Source: Rhodoferax sp.
Lineage (GTDB): Bacteria; Pseudomonadota; Gammaproteobacteria; Burkholderiales; Burkholderiaceae
Direction: 5' to 3'
Assembly: GCA_028292075.1 (NCBI GenBank)
Contig: JAQGNA010000724.1
Coordinates: forward strand, 1-5,482
Length of the DNA: 5,482 nt
Shown piece after piece: positions 4,343 through 5,482 of this stretch (the stretch's first letter is position 1; each line of letters begins with the position of its first letter). The translations under genes and the position numbers were made by a program. The notes under the pieces are model-generated. The model saw only the letters and a program-made list of their open reading frames with translations, did not search any database and was not told where the DNA came from.

Positions 4343-5482
4343 TCAACCCGGTATTTCAACCTGGAAGTGGGCACCGGGGTTGTCGGACAGCAACCTGATC
4401 TGGCCGCCGTGGGCTGCAATGTACTCTTGCACGATGGACAGACCGATCCCGGTTCCGCGCACGGCGTCGGTCGGCTGGCGCTGCCCCCGGTAGAACGGCT
4501 CGAACACCCGGCCCCGGTCGGCCCCGGCGATGCCCGGGCCTTCGTCGGTGATGTCGAGCCGCACGTTGCCGTCGCGGGTCGAAAGCTTGAGCCCGATGGC
4601 GCCGCCGTTCGGCGAGAAGCGGATCGCGTTCGACAGCAAATTGGCCACCACCGTGCCGATCTTCGCCGCATCGACCCGCACCGTCACCGGCTCGCCCTCG
4701 ATGCGCACCTTGAGGTTGCGGGCGCGCCATTGCAGTTGTTGCGCGTCCACCTGTTCCTCCAGAAGCTGCAGCAGATCGGTCTTTTCCCGGCGCAGCTGGC
4801 GCGCCTCGAAAGCCGCGGCATTGAAGCGCAGCAGCGCCTCGATCTGGCTCTGCAGCGCCAGCGTGTTCTGGTGCAGGATGCGTGCGACCTCCTGCTGGTT
4901 CGGGTTCAACTCGCCGGTGACGCCGTCTTCCAGAAGCGACACGCCCTCACGCAGCGCGGCCAGCGGCGTCTTCAGCTCGTGCGAAATGTGCCGCAGGAAC
5001 CGCGCCTTGTCGGCGTCGAGTTCGGTCAGCCGCAGGCGCAGCCATTCGAGCTGCTGGCCGACGCGGTGCACGTCGCTCGGGCCCTGGATGTCGATGGCCT
5101 CTTCCAGCCGGTTTTCGCCCAGGCCGACGATGGCCCGCTCCAGCCGCTTGAACGGCCGGGCCAGCCAGATGCCGAAGGCGATGGCCAGCGCCACCGCCAG
5201 CGCGATGGTGCCGATCACCTGCCGGGTGAGGGTGTCGCGGCTGGCCTCGAGCTGCGCCGTCAGCGCCAGGTTGCGCTTGGCGATCGCCTGCTGCACCTGC
5301 TGGGCGACGTTGGAATTGATGGACTCCAGCTCGCGGAATTCGGCCGCCAGGTTGCGCTCTCGCTCCAGCACGTTCTCGGGTGGCCCGTCCATCAGGCCGC
5401 GCAGCACCTTGTACTGCGCACGCCAGCGGTCGGCCACGGCCGGCGGCAGGTCGGCCGGCAGCAAACCGTCGAGAATGGCGCG
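4343..5482 (-). CDS. glrK: GlrK (QseE), sensor histidine kinase (N-terminus cut off by window edge)
   Basis: GlrK is the inner-membrane kinase that phosphorylates GlrR. The last 379 residues are visible; the frame is open through the right edge, so there is no start in the window. Against about 475 residues in E. coli, the first membrane helix and part of the periplasmic sensor domain are missing. Visible in order (numbered from the edge) are a helical, Gln-rich end of the periplasmic domain (to about 88), a membrane helix (89-108), a HAMP linker (about 109-152), the H-box FLRHISHELKTPLAALREG with phospho-acceptor His168, the N-box LLSNAIRFSPNGG, G1 DEGPGI, the F-box FEPFYRG and G2 GTGIGLSI. 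All catalytic motifs are intact. The His region closely resembles E. coli GlrK as I recall it, and the following lipoprotein and GlrR genes support the assignment over a generic kinase. The stop codon TGA is at 4345-4343, 11 bp before the qseG ATG, so the genes are likely one operon. Its promoter is outside the window. Confidence 0.93.
   Translation of the reverse strand, partial: RAILDGLLPADLPPAVADRWRAQYKVLRGLMDGPPENVLERERNLAAEFRELESINSNVAQQVQQAIAKRNLALTAQLEASRDTLTRQVIGTIALAVALAIAFGIWLARPFKRLERAIVGLGENRLEEAIDIQGPSDVHRVGQQLEWLRLRLTELDADKARFLRHISHELKTPLAALREGVSLLEDGVTGELNPNQQEVARILHQNTLALQSQIEALLRFNAAAFEARQLRREKTDLLQLLEEQVDAQQLQWRARNLKVRIEGEPVTVRVDAAKIGTVVANLLSNAIRFSPNGGAIGLKLSTRDGNVRLDITDEGPGIAGADRGRVFEPFYRGQRQPTDAVRGTGIGLSIVQEYIAAHGGQIRLLSDNPGAHFQVEIPG

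Noticed and set aside
3550..4671. Minus-strand open frame overlapping the glrK end and qseG in another frame
   Set aside because: Its translation is Arg/Ala/Pro-rich shadow sequence; the real frames carry the kinase motifs and the lipobox.

Overview
The window is GC-rich DNA with tightly packed genes, and every recognisable gene lies on the minus strand. Codon use is strongly biased to G/C at third positions. The gene types (GlrK/QseG/GlrR-type regulatory operon, OpgH) and the base composition suggest a betaproteobacterium of the Burkholderiales, perhaps Comamonadaceae. That placement is inference from composition and general likeness.

Read in the direction of transcription, from high to low coordinates, the layout is as follows. 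A sensor histidine kinase (glrK, also called qseE) enters from the right edge without its N-terminus and ends at 4343. A lipoprotein gene (qseG-like, 4331-3561) follows almost without a gap. Next comes a sigma-54-dependent response regulator (glrR, also called qseF, 3520-2126). After a gap of under 200 bp before the next possible start codon comes opgH (mdoH), the inner-membrane glucosyltransferase that makes osmoregulated periplasmic glucans; it runs off the left edge without its C-terminal part. In E. coli the three-gene glrK-qseG-glrR order is the same, but glnB follows. Here opgH takes that place, and no opgG lies directly before it.

The most interesting part is the space between glrR and opgH. 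It is AT-rich compared with its surroundings and contains, in the correct order for a sigma-54 enhancer, two perfect TGTC-N10-GACA palindromes (the motif reported for E. coli GlrR), two perfect IHF consensus sites, and a perfect sigma-54 -24/-12 element pointing at opgH. The distal GlrR site lies inside the last codons of glrR itself. The simplest reading is that GlrK/GlrR and IHF, with sigma-54, directly control periplasmic glucan synthesis in this organism. In E. coli the known GlrR targets are the small RNAs GlmY and GlmZ and rpoE. This is inferred from sequence alone, but the motifs are independent and agree with each other.

Two details bear on this model. GlrR has GAFTDA where the sigma-54-contacting loop normally reads GAFTGA. 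The predicted sigma-54 transcription start lies only a few bases before the most upstream plausible ATG (1942), which favours an internal Met at 1708 as the real opgH start behind a leader of about 240 nt, unless the transcript is practically leaderless. No RNA genes, mobile elements or CRISPR arrays were seen.
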